This document shows, piece by piece, positions 36,245 to 45,692 of a stretch of DNA of 64,000 bases. The translations under genes were made by a program, and so were the position numbers. This DNA comes from CAUUJV01 sp963545565 (lineage in GTDB: Bacteria > Actinomycetota > Actinomycetes > Actinomycetales > Bifidobacteriaceae). The notes under the pieces are model-generated. The model made no database searches, had not been told where the DNA came from, and saw nothing but the letters and a program-made list of their open reading frames with translations. The stretch is from contig CAUUJV010000003.1 of NCBI GenBank assembly GCA_963545565.1, positions 1-64,000 on the forward strand. Reading direction: 5' to 3'. Each line of letters begins with the position of its first letter. Positions within the stretch are counted from its first letter, which is position 1.

Positions 36245-37135
36245 ATGGCAAATCGTACGGCTGTAAAAGCGTCTCATAAGAAAGTCGATCGCGCTTATTA
36301 TTGGATGACAGTTCCTGCTGCAATTATCTTTGCGCTCTTCCTGTATGTTCCATTCATTCGCGGCATTATGTATTCCTTTACCAACTCTCAGGGCTTTGGC
36401 TCTTACAAGTGGGTTGGTATTAAAAACTATATTGCTCTCTTCCAAGATTCCCGTGTGTGGCATGCATATGGATTCTCCATCTTTATTGCAATTGTCTGCA
36501 CAATTCTCATTAATTTGATTGCTATGGGATTGGCTGTTTTGCTTAACTCTCGTATTGCTTTCAAGAATGGGTTTAGGGCAATCTTCTTCGTGCCATATAC
36601 CATTGCAGTGCTGGTTATTGGTTACGTTTTCAAATACATCTTCATGGTGCCGCTCCCTGCTCTTGGGCAGACTTTGCACATCAGTTGGCTCAGCGAATCA
36701 ATGCTGACTAATTCTCAGCTTGCGTGGATTCCAATCGTCTTCCTGACTGTTTGGCAGACTGTGGCTTACAACACATTGCTGTACTTGGCAGGCTTGCAGA
36801 CTATCGATCAGGAAGTTTATGAAGCTGCTGAAATTGACGGTGCAACGGGGTGGAAAGGCTTCTGGAGTATTACGTTCCCACTTATTGGACCATTCGTTAC
36901 TATCAACATGGTGTTGTGCATGAAGTCCACACTAGGCGCCTTCGACCAGGTTGTGGCATTGACTAGTGGTGGTCCTGATAAAGCTACCGAAACTGTGAGC
37001 TACTTGATTTACAACAATGGTCTTACTGGTGGCGAATACGCTTACCAGACTGCAAATGCGGTTGTTTATTTCATCTTGCTTGCAATTATTGCATTCGTGC
37101 AATTGAAGTTCTTCTCCAATAGGGAGGAAATCTAA
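36245..37135 (+). CDS. ABC sugar importer, permease (MalF/UgpA-like, first system)
   Basis: This 296-residue permease has six membrane segments and the conserved EAA loop YEAAEIDGATGWKGFW, which docks the ATPase subunit. The N-terminus is short and basic. The ribosome-binding site AAGGAGGGG is 5-6 nt upstream, and the stop codon shares its last base with the next ATG. No ATP-binding subunit gene follows. Confidence 0.95.
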   Translation: MANRTAVKASHKKVDRAYYWMTVPAAIIFALFLYVPFIRGIMYSFTNSQGFGSYKWVGIKNYIALFQDSRVWHAYGFSIFIAIVCTILINLIAMGLAVLLNSRIAFKNGFRAIFFVPYTIAVLVIGYVFKYIFMVPLPALGQTLHISWLSESMLTNSQLAWIPIVFLTVWQTVAYNTLLYLAGLQTIDQEVYEAAEIDGATGWKGFWSITFPLIGPFVTINMVLCMKSTLGAFDQVVALTSGGPDKATETVSYLIYNNGLTGGEYAYQTANAVVYFILLAIIAFVQLKFFSNREEI

Positions 37136-38028
37136 TGACTACTGCAAATGTTCCTCAGCAGACTTCTGCTCCTGCATCAACTGATGAGCAGGTTCCTCAG
37201 AAGCTCAAGATCTCAAAGACTAATCGAGTTAGCTGGCCGCTAACCATTCTTACCGCCGTCTTGTCGTTGACGATTCTGGTGCCTTTGTATTTCACATTTG
37301 TCACCTCAGTTAAGACTCCGGCAACAGCGGGCACATTCTCGTGGCCAACCTCGTTCAACTGGTCTAACTTCGTGACTGCGTGGAATTTAGTGAATTACCC
37401 GCGAGCTGTTTTTAATACACTCCTCATCGTAGTGTTTGCAACGGCTTTAACTTTGCTCACTAATACGTTCGTAGCATATGCAATTACCCGTAATATGGAT
37501 AAACCTTTCTTTAAGTTCCTGTATTACTTCTTTATTGCAGCTATGTTTGTGCCATTCACTGTGATTATGCTTCCTTTGGCTCAGCAAATGGGCTGGCTAC
37601 ATCTTGACAATCAGGTGGGGCTTATCTTCCTCTATATGATTTTGGGCTTGGGCACGAATCTCTTCATCGCTATCGGATTTATTCGCTCTATTCCAGTTTC
37701 GTTGGAAGAAGCGGCTCGCATCGATGGTGCAGGTACATGGCGTATTTTCTGGACGATCATCTTCCCTCTGATGGGGCCAATTAACGCAACTATTGGCATT
37801 CTTACTGTTCTGTGGGTGTGGAATGACTTTATGCTTCCGTTGATTATTTTGACCGATCAGAGCAATGCAACATTGCAGCTTTCGCAGTATGTGTTCTCTA
37901 GCCAGTTCTCTGCCAACTATCCTGTGGCTTTTGCAAGTTACTTGATGGCAATGGCTCCAGTAATTATTGTGTATATTTTTGCTCAGCGTTGGGTTGTTTC
38001 CGGCGTTATGCGTGGAGCTGTAAAGTAA
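37135..38028 (+). CDS. ABC sugar importer, permease (MalG/UgpE-like, first system)
   Basis: This is a 297-residue MalG-type inner-membrane permease with six segments and the EAA loop EEAARIDGAGTWRIFW. A hydrophilic Gln/Ala/Thr-rich N-terminal arm of about 30 residues precedes the first membrane segment. It is the last gene of the importer operon, which ends at the hairpin terminator at 38109-38160. Since no ATPase gene is in the operon, it must share a MsiK/MalK-type ATPase coded elsewhere. Confidence 0.95.
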   Translation: MTTANVPQQTSAPASTDEQVPQKLKISKTNRVSWPLTILTAVLSLTILVPLYFTFVTSVKTPATAGTFSWPTSFNWSNFVTAWNLVNYPRAVFNTLLIVVFATALTLLTNTFVAYAITRNMDKPFFKFLYYFFIAAMFVPFTVIMLPLAQQMGWLHLDNQVGLIFLYMILGLGTNLFIAIGFIRSIPVSLEEAARIDGAGTWRIFWTIIFPLMGPINATIGILTVLWVWNDFMLPLIILTDQSNATLQLSQYVFSSQFSANYPVAFASYLMAMAPVIIVYIFAQRWVVSGVMRGAVK

Positions 38029-38108
38029 GCTGAGCTGTGAAGTAATTTATAAGCATTCTCTGTGCCTCGTATAAGTGCAGAGTAGATGTGGATATAAGTA
38101 GTTATAGA

Positions 38109-38160
38109 GCGAGTATTTTATAACAATTCATTATGAGTTCGTTACATGAATACTCGCTTT
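38109..38160 (+). terminator. Intrinsic terminator after the first importer operon
   Basis: GCGAGTATT (38109-38117) pairs with AATACTCGC (38149-38157) and is followed by TTTTA. The loop is 31 nt. The rest of this 212-bp gap holds only the leader of the next gene. Confidence 0.75.
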
Positions 38161-38240
38161 TATGTTCTTCTACTGCCTTGTATGTTTGTAAGTGCTCATG
38201 CTGATGATCTAGCCATAATTAAACAAATTTAGGAGTTATT

Positions 38241-40085
38241 ATGACCACCTTGCAAAGGCGCGAATTGCCTAGCAACGTCGTAACGAACGGTGCTACACCA
38301 AATCCTTGGTGGGCTAATGCTGTTGTATATCAGATTTATCCTCGTTCATTCCAAGACACTAACGGCGATGGCCTTGGCGACTTGCGAGGTATTACTTCTC
38401 GCCTTGATTATCTTGAAGATTTAGGTGTGGACGTGCTCTGGCTGTCGCCTGTATATAAGTCTCCTCAGGATGACAACGGCTATGATATTGCCGATTACCA
38501 AGACATTGACCCCATGTTTGGCACTTTGGATGACATGGATAGGTTAATTGAGCAGGCTCATAAACGTGGAATCAAGATTGTGATGGACTTGGTGGTCAAT
38601 CATACTTCTGATGAACACGCATGGTTCCAAGCATCTCGCAACGTTGATGATGAGCATGTCGACTGGTATTGGTGGCGACCAGCAAAGGCTGGGTATGAGC
38701 CTGGAACTCCTGGTGCGGAGCCAAATGAATGGGGCTCATACTTTGGTGGCTCTGCATGGGAATATGACGAAAAGCGCGGCGAATACTTCTTCCATCAATT
38801 TTCCAAGAAACAGCCGGATTTGAACTGGGAGAATCCTGCCGTTCGCAAAGCTGTGTATGCCATGATGAATTGGTGGCTTAATCGTGGTATTGATGGATTC
38901 CGCATGGATGTTATCACCCTAATTTCTAAGACTCTTGATGAGAATGGCGAACTTCCAGGAGTAGGTAATTCTACGTTGTCCGGTGGTGAAAAAAACGAAG
39001 AGGGTTATGTAGATCCCTCCCCATTCTGCCAAGATGGACCACGCCAAGATGAGTTCCTCGCTGAAATGCGCCGCGAAGTATTTGAAGGCCGTGAAGGCTT
39101 CATAACTGTGGGCGAGGCTCCTGGAATTGCTCTTGAACGAGACCGTCATATTACTGATCCTGCCAATGGTGAGCTAGATATGCTCTTCGTTTTCAATCAC
39201 CTCGATGTAGACCATGGTCCAACGTCGAAGTGGGACGTTGTGCCGTACAAGCTCACAGATTTTAAGAAACTTATGGCATCTCAGCAAAATGCGGTGAAAG
39301 AATCCGGGTGGGCAAGTCTCTTCCTTGATAATCACGATCAGCCTCGCATGGTTTCTCGTTTTGGCGATGATTCTACTGAGGAGCTCCGCGTGCTCTCAGC
39401 AAAGGCGATCGCACTTATGCTTCACATGCATCGTGGAACTCCTTACATTTATCAGGGTGAGGAATTGGGTATGACGAATGCAGGATTCACATCACTCGAT
39501 CAGTATCGCGATTTGGAATCTATTAATTTGTATCATCAGCGCGTAGATGAAGCTAAGGTGATGAGCTCCGAAGACATGCTCGCAGGCTTGAAGAAGATGA
39601 GCCGCGATAATGCTCGCACTCCTATGCAGTGGGATGACTCAAAATATGCAGGGTTCACTGCAGAGTATGCTCCTACTGAGCCGTGGATCAGCGTTAATGA
39701 GAATTGCAAAACCATTAATGCAGCTGCTCAGGTGAAAGATTTTAAGTCTGTATTTGCTTTCTACAAGAAGCTTATTGATTTGCGCCATAATAACCTCATC
39801 GTGGCAGCAGGCGAGTGGAATCTTGTAGACATAGACAGTGAAGAAGTGTATGCCTACACTCGCACTATTCGTGAAGCTGATGGTTTTACACATACCCTGC
39901 TTATTGGAGTCAATATGACGTCCAATTCTGTGAAGCTTCCTCCTCAAATGGCAAATCTTGTGCACATAGGTGCTGGTGCTGGCGGTGTGATTCTTTCTAA
40001 CTATGATGAATCCGAAACCACTGCATCTTTAGTAATTGGCAAGCTTTCTCCGTGGGAGGCATTTGTTTATCAAGTCCGTGAATAG
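38241..40085 (+). CDS. GH13 alpha-glucosidase, oligo-1,6-glucosidase type
   Basis: This 614-residue cytoplasmic GH13 enzyme cleaves terminal alpha-glucosides. Catalytic residues are visible as the nucleophile in DGFRMDVITL, the acid/base in VGEAPG and the transition-state aspartate in LDNHDQPR. The valine after the nucleophile (MDVI) is the feature associated with preference for alpha-1,6 bonds, such as isomaltose and panose. The N-terminus VVYQIYPRSFQDTNGDG is typical of the subfamily. A ribosome-binding site (AGGAG) lies 7 nt upstream. It sits between an ABC importer and a LacI regulator, so it probably acts on the imported oligosaccharide. Confidence 0.94.
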   Translation: MTTLQRRELPSNVVTNGATPNPWWANAVVYQIYPRSFQDTNGDGLGDLRGITSRLDYLEDLGVDVLWLSPVYKSPQDDNGYDIADYQDIDPMFGTLDDMDRLIEQAHKRGIKIVMDLVVNHTSDEHAWFQASRNVDDEHVDWYWWRPAKAGYEPGTPGAEPNEWGSYFGGSAWEYDEKRGEYFFHQFSKKQPDLNWENPAVRKAVYAMMNWWLNRGIDGFRMDVITLISKTLDENGELPGVGNSTLSGGEKNEEGYVDPSPFCQDGPRQDEFLAEMRREVFEGREGFITVGEAPGIALERDRHITDPANGELDMLFVFNHLDVDHGPTSKWDVVPYKLTDFKKLMASQQNAVKESGWASLFLDNHDQPRMVSRFGDDSTEELRVLSAKAIALMLHMHRGTPYIYQGEELGMTNAGFTSLDQYRDLESINLYHQRVDEAKVMSSEDMLAGLKKMSRDNARTPMQWDDSKYAGFTAEYAPTEPWISVNENCKTINAAAQVKDFKSVFAFYKKLIDLRHNNLIVAAGEWNLVDIDSEEVYAYTRTIREADGFTHTLLIGVNMTSNSVKLPPQMANLVHIGAGAGGVILSNYDESETTASLVIGKLSPWEAFVYQVRE

Positions 40086-40136
40086 CATGAGCAGCAATTA
40101 GGGAAGCCGTGTTTGCGGCGCGTCTGGATTGATGTA

Positions 40137-40150
40137 TCGAACGCGTTCGA
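40137..40150. promoter_or_regulatory. LacI-type operator at the regulator's own promoter
   Basis: TCGAACGCGTTCGA is a perfect 14-bp palindrome. It ends one base before the -10 box TATGAT (40152-40157) of the LacI gene. The same sequence with one change occurs at the sucrose phosphorylase promoter. Confidence 0.85.
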
Positions 40151-40165
40151 CTATGATGGATAACT

Positions 40166-41311
40166 ATGGTTGGAATGCGCGATGTTGCAAAGAAAGCAGG
40201 CGTGTCTATAAGCACGGTTTCCCTTGTTATTAATAACAACGGCTATGTCTCTGAAGCTATGCGAGACCGCGTTAATGCTGCTATGCAGGATCTTGATTAT
40301 GTGCCTAATGGCATTGCTCGTAACCTTTCTCTCGGTCGCACAGATACTGTTGGCGTGATTATCCCAACTGTTCAGCATCCATTCTTTTCGCAGCTTACTG
40401 CTCGCATACAGCATTATCTTGATTGCAATGGTTTACGTACGATTCTGTGCTCTACTGCAGATCAGCCTTCAGGCGAACAGCAGTACATCGACATGCTCAA
40501 GCGGCACACAATGGACGCAATCATTATGGGCTCGCACTCTTCGTACAGTGAACAATATTGGGACGATATTGATCGCCCAGTAGTGGCTTTCGATCGTTTC
40601 TTATGCGAAGATATTCCATCTGTTGGGTCAGACCATATTCAAGCTGGTCGCATTATTGCGGGGCGTCTAATGGCTACTGGTGCCAAGCATGTAGTTGAAA
40701 TTGGTGGTCCGCGCACTCAGTTTCATGATCGCCAATATGTTTCGAGTAAAGCTCTTAACGCTACTTCAGGTCGTACTTTAGGGCAGCTGCAGGGCAGCAG
40801 TAATCTTGCTGTTACGCGCAATTTCTCGTATCCTGAGCGACCTTTGAGCTCAGCGCCAGACAGCACATTCCCTACGGTTCGCTACCACATGATTGTGGAG
40901 CAGACTCTAACTGTGGCCAGAGTTCGTTACGACTACATTTCTGTTGATAACGTCTCTGATTTTGACCGTTTCCCCGCAGCTGCGCGAGAAGCTTTTGATA
41001 AATTCCCTGATGTGGATGCCATTGTGGCACCAGATCTAGCAGCAGCTTTCTGTGTGCAGGAGGGACTGGCTCGCGGCCGGAAGATTCCGGAAGATTTACA
41101 AATTATTGCTTTTGACGGCACTATTGTGGCACGCAGCGCAGGATATCCCATCACAACAGTGTGCCAAGATTTTGACGGAATTGCGCAGCAAATCGTTAAG
41201 CGAGCAGTTCAGCAAATCGAGTTAGCTGATGAAGAAAACTCTTTACACACATCTTATGTTTTTGATGCTATTCCTGTTTTTGTGCAAGAGGGCAAAACTA
41301 CACGCTTATAA
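40166..41311 (+). CDS. LacI-family transcriptional regulator (sucrose/alpha-glucoside)
   Basis: This 381-residue repressor has the N-terminal LacI helix-turn-helix (VGMRDVAKKAGVSISTVSLV) and hinge helix (VPNGIARNLSLGRT), then a periplasmic-binding-protein-like effector domain. The middle of the effector domain, around residues 190-240, is rich in Ser/Thr/Pro and longer than usual, which may be a lineage insert. The ATG is 8 nt after a -10 TATGAT, so the message is leaderless. The palindromic operator beside that -10 implies autorepression, and the copy in front of the next gene implies control of sucrose phosphorylase. Confidence 0.92.
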   Translation: MVGMRDVAKKAGVSISTVSLVINNNGYVSEAMRDRVNAAMQDLDYVPNGIARNLSLGRTDTVGVIIPTVQHPFFSQLTARIQHYLDCNGLRTILCSTADQPSGEQQYIDMLKRHTMDAIIMGSHSSYSEQYWDDIDRPVVAFDRFLCEDIPSVGSDHIQAGRIIAGRLMATGAKHVVEIGGPRTQFHDRQYVSSKALNATSGRTLGQLQGSSNLAVTRNFSYPERPLSSAPDSTFPTVRYHMIVEQTLTVARVRYDYISVDNVSDFDRFPAAAREAFDKFPDVDAIVAPDLAAAFCVQEGLARGRKIPEDLQIIAFDGTIVARSAGYPITTVCQDFDGIAQQIVKRAVQQIELADEENSLHTSYVFDAIPVFVQEGKTTRL

Positions 41312-41323
41312 AGTCTCAAAAAA

Positions 41324-41352
41324 TTGACGAACTCGAACGGGTTCGATAAACT
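41324..41352 (+). promoter_or_regulatory. Sucrose phosphorylase promoter with operator in the spacer
   Basis: The -35 TTGACG (41324-41329) and the -10 TAAACT (41347-41352) are 17 nt apart. The operator-like TCGAACGGGTTCGA (41333-41346) fills most of the spacer, an arrangement expected to block RNA polymerase when the LacI protein binds. Confidence 0.8.
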
Positions 41353-41384
41353 AGTTTTAATGACTAGTCAGTCAAGGAGGTCTG

Positions 41385-42893
41385 ATGAAGAATAAAGTTC
41401 AGCTAATTACTTATGCTAATCGCTTCGCCGATGGAAACCTTAAATCATTAACGAACATTTTGCGCACTCGTTTCGATGGCGTGTATGAAGGCGTTCATAT
41501 TCTGCCGTTCTTTACTCCGTTTGATGGTGCGGATGCTGGTTTTGACCCTATCGATCACACTGCTGTAGATCCTCGCTTAGGCAGTTGGGACGACGTTACC
41601 GAGCTTTCCAAGACTCACGACATTATGGTCGATACTATTGTTAACCACATGTCTTGGGAATCTAAGCAATTCCAGGATGTGATGGCTAAAGGTGAAGAAT
41701 CTGAGTACTTCCCACTCTTCCTAACCATGTCTTCAATTTTCCCTGATGGTGCCACTGAGGAAGATTTGACTGCAATCTATCGTCCTCGCCCAGGTCTGCC
41801 TTTCACTCATTACACATTGGGCGGCAAAACTCGCCTTGTATGGACTACTTTCACTCCTCAGCAAGTTGATATCGACACTGATTCCGGCCAAGGCTGGACA
41901 TATCTTATTTCGATTCTTGATCAGCTTGCCCAGTCTCACGTGTCTCAGATTCGTCTTGACGCAGTAGGATACGGCGCGAAGGAAGCTAATTCCAGCTGCT
42001 TCATGACCCCGAAGACTTTCCAGCTCATTGAGCGTATCAAGGCAGAGGGCGAAAAGCGCGGCTTAGAAACGCTTATTGAGGTGCATTCATACTATAAGAA
42101 GCAGATTGAAATTGCTTCCAAAGTTGATCGCGTTTACGATTTTGCAATTCCTGGTTTGCTTTTGCACGCTTTAGAGTTTGGCAAAACTGATGCGCTTGCA
42201 CATTGGATGGAAGTTCGCCCTGTCAACGCGGTGAACGTGCTTGATACCCATGATGGAATTGGTGTTATCGACATTGGTTCTGATCAGATGGATCGCTCTT
42301 TGGAAGGGCTCGTCCCAGATGAAGAGGTTGATGCACTGGTGAAGTCCATTCATCGTAATTCCAACGGTGAATCTGAGCAGGCAACAGGTGCTGCAGCATC
42401 AAATCTTGATTTGTATCAGGTAAACTGCACGTACTATTCTGCACTTGGCTGCGATGACCAGAAGTATATTGCTGCTCGCGCCGTGCAGTTCTTCATGCCA
42501 GGAATTCCACAAGTTTACTATGTCGGTGCGCTCGCTGGTGCAAATGACATGGAACTCTTGAAAAACACCAATGTTGGGCGTGATATTAACCGTGCCTATT
42601 ACACCACTGCAGATGTAGACGCTCAGCTTGAGCGCCCAATCGTGCAGGCTTTGAATGCACTCGGCCGTTTCCGTAACACCCTTGATGCGTTTGATGGTGA
42701 TTTTACGTATGCAGATGATGGCTCCACAATGACTATGACGTGGACTGGCGCAACTACTACTGCTACGCTGACCTTCACTCCATCTGCTCTTCAAAATGCT
42801 GAGAATGCATCTGCTGTGAGCATTACGTGGACAGATGCTGCAGGCGAGCACACTTCAACAGATTTGATTGCACAGCCACCAGTCGCAGCATAG
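41385..42893 (+). CDS. Sucrose phosphorylase, GH13_18
   Basis: This enzyme splits sucrose with phosphate into glucose 1-phosphate and fructose, saving one ATP. The 502-residue protein has catalytic residues at the same numbers as the Bifidobacterium adolescentis enzyme: D192 (RLDAVGYGAKE), E232 (IEVHSYY) and D290 (LDTHDG). Other signatures are YEGVHILPFFTPFDG and FMPGIPQVYYVGALAG. The start has a strong AAGGAGG 6 nt upstream. The gene is alone between its operator-controlled promoter and the terminator at 42958-43029. No sucrose-specific permease is adjacent, so uptake may rely on one of the ABC systems here. Confidence 0.96.
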   Translation: MKNKVQLITYANRFADGNLKSLTNILRTRFDGVYEGVHILPFFTPFDGADAGFDPIDHTAVDPRLGSWDDVTELSKTHDIMVDTIVNHMSWESKQFQDVMAKGEESEYFPLFLTMSSIFPDGATEEDLTAIYRPRPGLPFTHYTLGGKTRLVWTTFTPQQVDIDTDSGQGWTYLISILDQLAQSHVSQIRLDAVGYGAKEANSSCFMTPKTFQLIERIKAEGEKRGLETLIEVHSYYKKQIEIASKVDRVYDFAIPGLLLHALEFGKTDALAHWMEVRPVNAVNVLDTHDGIGVIDIGSDQMDRSLEGLVPDEEVDALVKSIHRNSNGESEQATGAAASNLDLYQVNCTYYSALGCDDQKYIAARAVQFFMPGIPQVYYVGALAGANDMELLKNTNVGRDINRAYYTTADVDAQLERPIVQALNALGRFRNTLDAFDGDFTYADDGSTMTMTWTGATTTATLTFTPSALQNAENASAVSITWTDAAGEHTSTDLIAQPPVAA

Positions 42894-42957
42894 ACCGTAT
42901 GTAAATCGCATATAAGCTGCATATAAATACAAAGCCATTACTCAAAATTAAAAAAAT

Positions 42958-43029
42958 AACTGCTTAGTTTTTCTTAGTACCGTGCAAACGCCATGCACAT
43001 ACTACGCAAGAGAAGCTAAGCAGTTTTTA
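42958..43029 (+). terminator. Long hairpin terminator after sucrose phosphorylase
   Basis: AACTGCTTAG (42958-42967) pairs perfectly with CTAAGCAGTT (43016-43025) and is followed by TTTAG. The loop is 48 nt and contains a smaller GTGCA...TGCAC pairing. Confidence 0.7.
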
Positions 43030-43082
43030 GTATCGCATTTAGTATTACGTTTTAGCATTACCTACACCTAGAATTTTTCACT

Positions 43083-43703
43083 ATGAACCGCTTTTTTAAT
43101 AACGACAATCCACTGCTGAGAATCATGGGAACAGTCTTCGACCTCATTGTCCTCAATGTTTTGACGCTTCTATGTTGTATCCCGATTTTTACCGCCGGTG
43201 CTTCCTTTAGTGCTATGCATTATGTGCTGATTCATATTGTGCGCGGTGAAGAAACGTATATTGCACGCGAGTTTTTCGCCGCATTCAAAGAAAATTTCAA
43301 GCAGGCAACTCTTGCATGGCTTGCTTTCCTTGTAATTATTGCGCTTGGTGTGCTTGATGTGCTGTACGTACGTTCACTGGAAGCAACAAGCTCGCGATGG
43401 ATTCTTATCGCTGCAGTCGCTTTTGTGGGGGTTACCGTATATGCAATTTGGCAATACTTCTTTCCACTTGTGGCACGGTATTCCAACTCAACGAAGACGC
43501 ACTTACTCAATGCTGTTTCTCTCAGCGTTGCTTATTTGCCTCGTACGCTACTCATGCTTATCATCAACGGCGCAGTAGCAGCACTTGCGATAAGTTATTG
43601 GATTTATGCTGTGCCACTCATTCTCTTATTAGGATTGACGGCACCTCAGGTATTGTGTGCATACGTGTACAATCCTATCCTTCTCAAACTTGAAGAAAAG
43701 TAA
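43083..43703 (+). CDS. YesL-like (DUF624) membrane protein
   Basis: This is a 206-residue protein with about five membrane segments. The N-terminus (NPLLRIMGTVFDLIVLNVLTLLCCIPIFTAGAS, key part LLCCIPIFTAGAS) matches the DUF624/YesL family, which is commonly found beside carbohydrate ABC importers and glycosidases; the role is unknown. A -10 box TAGAAT (43069-43074) is 8 nt before the ATG, so the start is leaderless. Convergent with the second GH13 gene 12 bp away. Confidence 0.85.
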   Translation: MNRFFNNDNPLLRIMGTVFDLIVLNVLTLLCCIPIFTAGASFSAMHYVLIHIVRGEETYIAREFFAAFKENFKQATLAWLAFLVIIALGVLDVLYVRSLEATSSRWILIAAVAFVGVTVYAIWQYFFPLVARYSNSTKTHLLNAVSLSVAYLPRTLLMLIINGAVAALAISYWIYAVPLILLLGLTAPQVLCAYVYNPILLKLEEK

Positions 43704-43715
43704 AGCTAAGCAGAA

Positions 43716-45302
43716 TTAAACAGTAAAAATCGTAACACTTCCCGCGGGGACTATCAGCTGATTATTTTCAATGTGTGCTGTTCTTCCAAAGGAATAGAGC
43801 ACGCGTGAGTCATCGATGTCTTTTTCGCCATAATTTCCCTCGAACGGGCATGAATCGTCATGATGCGAGGGGTTAATTGCAACTATGATCGATTCAGCTG
43901 ATGCGCTTGTGTTGACGGGTGAAGTGCGCATATACACGAATGGGAATGCTTTATCTTCAGCATAAAGGAATTCAACACGCCCGTCGCTACGCAGTGCTGG
44001 GTACTCATGGCGCAAAGTAATCAGCTCTTGAACTGTGGCAAGCAACGACTCTGGGTCATTAATTTGTGAAGCAACGGTTGGGCAGTCGTTGCTGGAATCA
44101 AGCGGCAAATACAAATCCTGTGGGCGTCCGGCGGAGAATCCGGCGTTTGTTGTGCTGTCCCATTGCATTGGAGTGCGAGAACCAGTGCGCTCATACCCAC
44201 CTTCTTTAGAGACAAGTCCATGCACGTATCGCATGCCAATTTCATCGCCATAGTAAATAAATGGGCAACCCGGCATAGTGAGCATAAAAGCGAAAGCAAG
44301 TTTCATCTGGTCGATGCTCAGTGTGTCTCGCATGCGAACCATATCGTGATTGCTAGAAGGAATACAAATGTGTCCCTTGCCTTCCGTCTGCTCATACATG
44401 CTTTCATATGCGTTCACAAAATCTTTTACTGATGCTCCGCTCTCGCCTGCAAAATAAGCGTTTGTGCGGAACAAATCCATATAATGTGATGGGCCAAAAT
44501 GTAGAAGAAAGTCCATATTAAAGCCCGCATTGAGGGCTTCTACAGGATCGCCCCATTCTGAAACGAGCACAGCTTCTGGGAAGTTCTCATCAAGAAATAC
44601 CCGTACTTTTTGCCATAAGAGCATTGTCCACTTATGCCCAGGATCTTCCTTAACCAAACTTGCGGCCATATCTACGCGGAAACCATCGCAGCCAAGACCA
44701 AGCCAAAAAGCCATAATTTCTTGAATAAGTTCGCGCCCTGCTTGAGCCTGTGGTGAGTCAGCGGCGAATTGCCAGTCTTCAGTCACAGTGCCAAAACCAT
44801 AATTAAGGCACGGTTGAGTTGCAAAGCAATTCAAAGCTGCGCGACCGTCGCGGTCGCCTACTCCGCACAAAAATCCGCGAATAGAGTCATAAGGAGAATT
44901 GATTTCAGGCTTATTGTCGGCCCAAATATAGCGATCCCAATATTCATTGCGAATACCAGACATTGATTGCTTAAACCACTCATTGTCAATCGCCGTATGC
45001 CCTGGAACCAGGTCAAGCAGCACTTTTATTCCGCGAGAATGTGCCTCAGTGAATAAATTACGCAAATCCTCATTAGACCCATATCGTGGCGCTGTGCGGA
45101 AATAGTCTTTGACGTCATAGCCGGCGTCATAGAAAGAGGAATCGAAGCAAGGGTTAATCCAAATAGCGTTGCAACCTAAGTCTTTAATGTAATCAAGACG
45201 ATTTATTATGCCTTGAAAATCACCAATTCCATCAGCATTAGAGTCTTGGAAAGACTGCGGATAAACCTCGTAAAAAACTGCGTCGTCAAGCCAAGTGCTC
45301 AT
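43716..45302 (-). CDS. GH13 alpha-amylase-family glycosidase
   Basis: This 528-residue enzyme has the GH13 catalytic residues as the nucleophile in GCDGFRVDMA, the acid/base in LVSEWGDP and SSNHDMVR. The start AVFYEVYPQSFQDSNADGIGDFQG is like oligo-glucosidases and trehalulose/isomaltulose-active enzymes, but the residue after the nucleophile is Met rather than Val, so the bond specificity may differ from the GH13 enzyme at 38-40 kb. There is no signal peptide. It is divergent from the second ABC importer; the 390-bp gap between them carries the regulatory sequences. I would not name the substrate from sequence alone. Confidence 0.9.
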   Translation of the reverse strand: MSTWLDDAVFYEVYPQSFQDSNADGIGDFQGIINRLDYIKDLGCNAIWINPCFDSSFYDAGYDVKDYFRTAPRYGSNEDLRNLFTEAHSRGIKVLLDLVPGHTAIDNEWFKQSMSGIRNEYWDRYIWADNKPEINSPYDSIRGFLCGVGDRDGRAALNCFATQPCLNYGFGTVTEDWQFAADSPQAQAGRELIQEIMAFWLGLGCDGFRVDMAASLVKEDPGHKWTMLLWQKVRVFLDENFPEAVLVSEWGDPVEALNAGFNMDFLLHFGPSHYMDLFRTNAYFAGESGASVKDFVNAYESMYEQTEGKGHICIPSSNHDMVRMRDTLSIDQMKLAFAFMLTMPGCPFIYYGDEIGMRYVHGLVSKEGGYERTGSRTPMQWDSTTNAGFSAGRPQDLYLPLDSSNDCPTVASQINDPESLLATVQELITLRHEYPALRSDGRVEFLYAEDKAFPFVYMRTSPVNTSASAESIIVAINPSHHDDSCPFEGNYGEKDIDDSRVLYSFGRTAHIENNQLIVPAGSVTIFTV

Positions 45303-45415
45303 ACTACGTCCTTTTGCTGATGCTGCTTAATCACGGTATATCTTAAAGCACGTCGATAAGATGCATCAACGCAGTGTGTGGTTTTTAGATTTTATTAGAA
45401 ATTAACGTGGAAATT

Positions 45416-45441
45416 TGTTCATTTTATATCAAAAACGAACA
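45416..45441. promoter_or_regulatory. Inverted repeat in the GH13/importer divergent region
   Basis: TGTTCATTTT and AAAACGAACA pair around a short centre with one mismatch per arm. It lies about 115 bp upstream of the GH13 start and is a candidate regulator site. The rest of this 390-bp gap outside this repeat and the promoter at 45545 shows nothing I can name. Confidence 0.4.
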
Positions 45442-45544
45442 TTAGTTTGCAGAAAAGCTCGTAGTGTTTCGAGATAATTGATTCAGCTGGCTTTCGGCTT
45501 ATTTTCAGTACTGAAGACAGTATATGTAAATCAAGTTAATGAAT

Positions 45545-45585
45545 TTGACAAGCACAATTATATGGCTTAGTATCAAACCGGTTGC
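45545..45585 (+). promoter_or_regulatory. Promoter and operator of the second sugar importer
   Basis: TTGACA (45545-45550) and TAGTAT (45568-45573) are separated by 17 nt. The palindromic CAAACCGGTTG follows directly, at the expected transcription start, and looks like a LacI-family (MalR-like) operator. The 5' leader to the ATG would be about 110 nt. Confidence 0.7.
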
Positions 45586-45692
45586 ATAAAGGCACCGTAG
45601 GAGCAATTTTCAACTTAACTTGCGTGGATTCTTGTTTCCGGGCTTCGGTGATGAAGCAGCAAGGGGAGTGAAAGGCAGAGAGGACCTTAACG

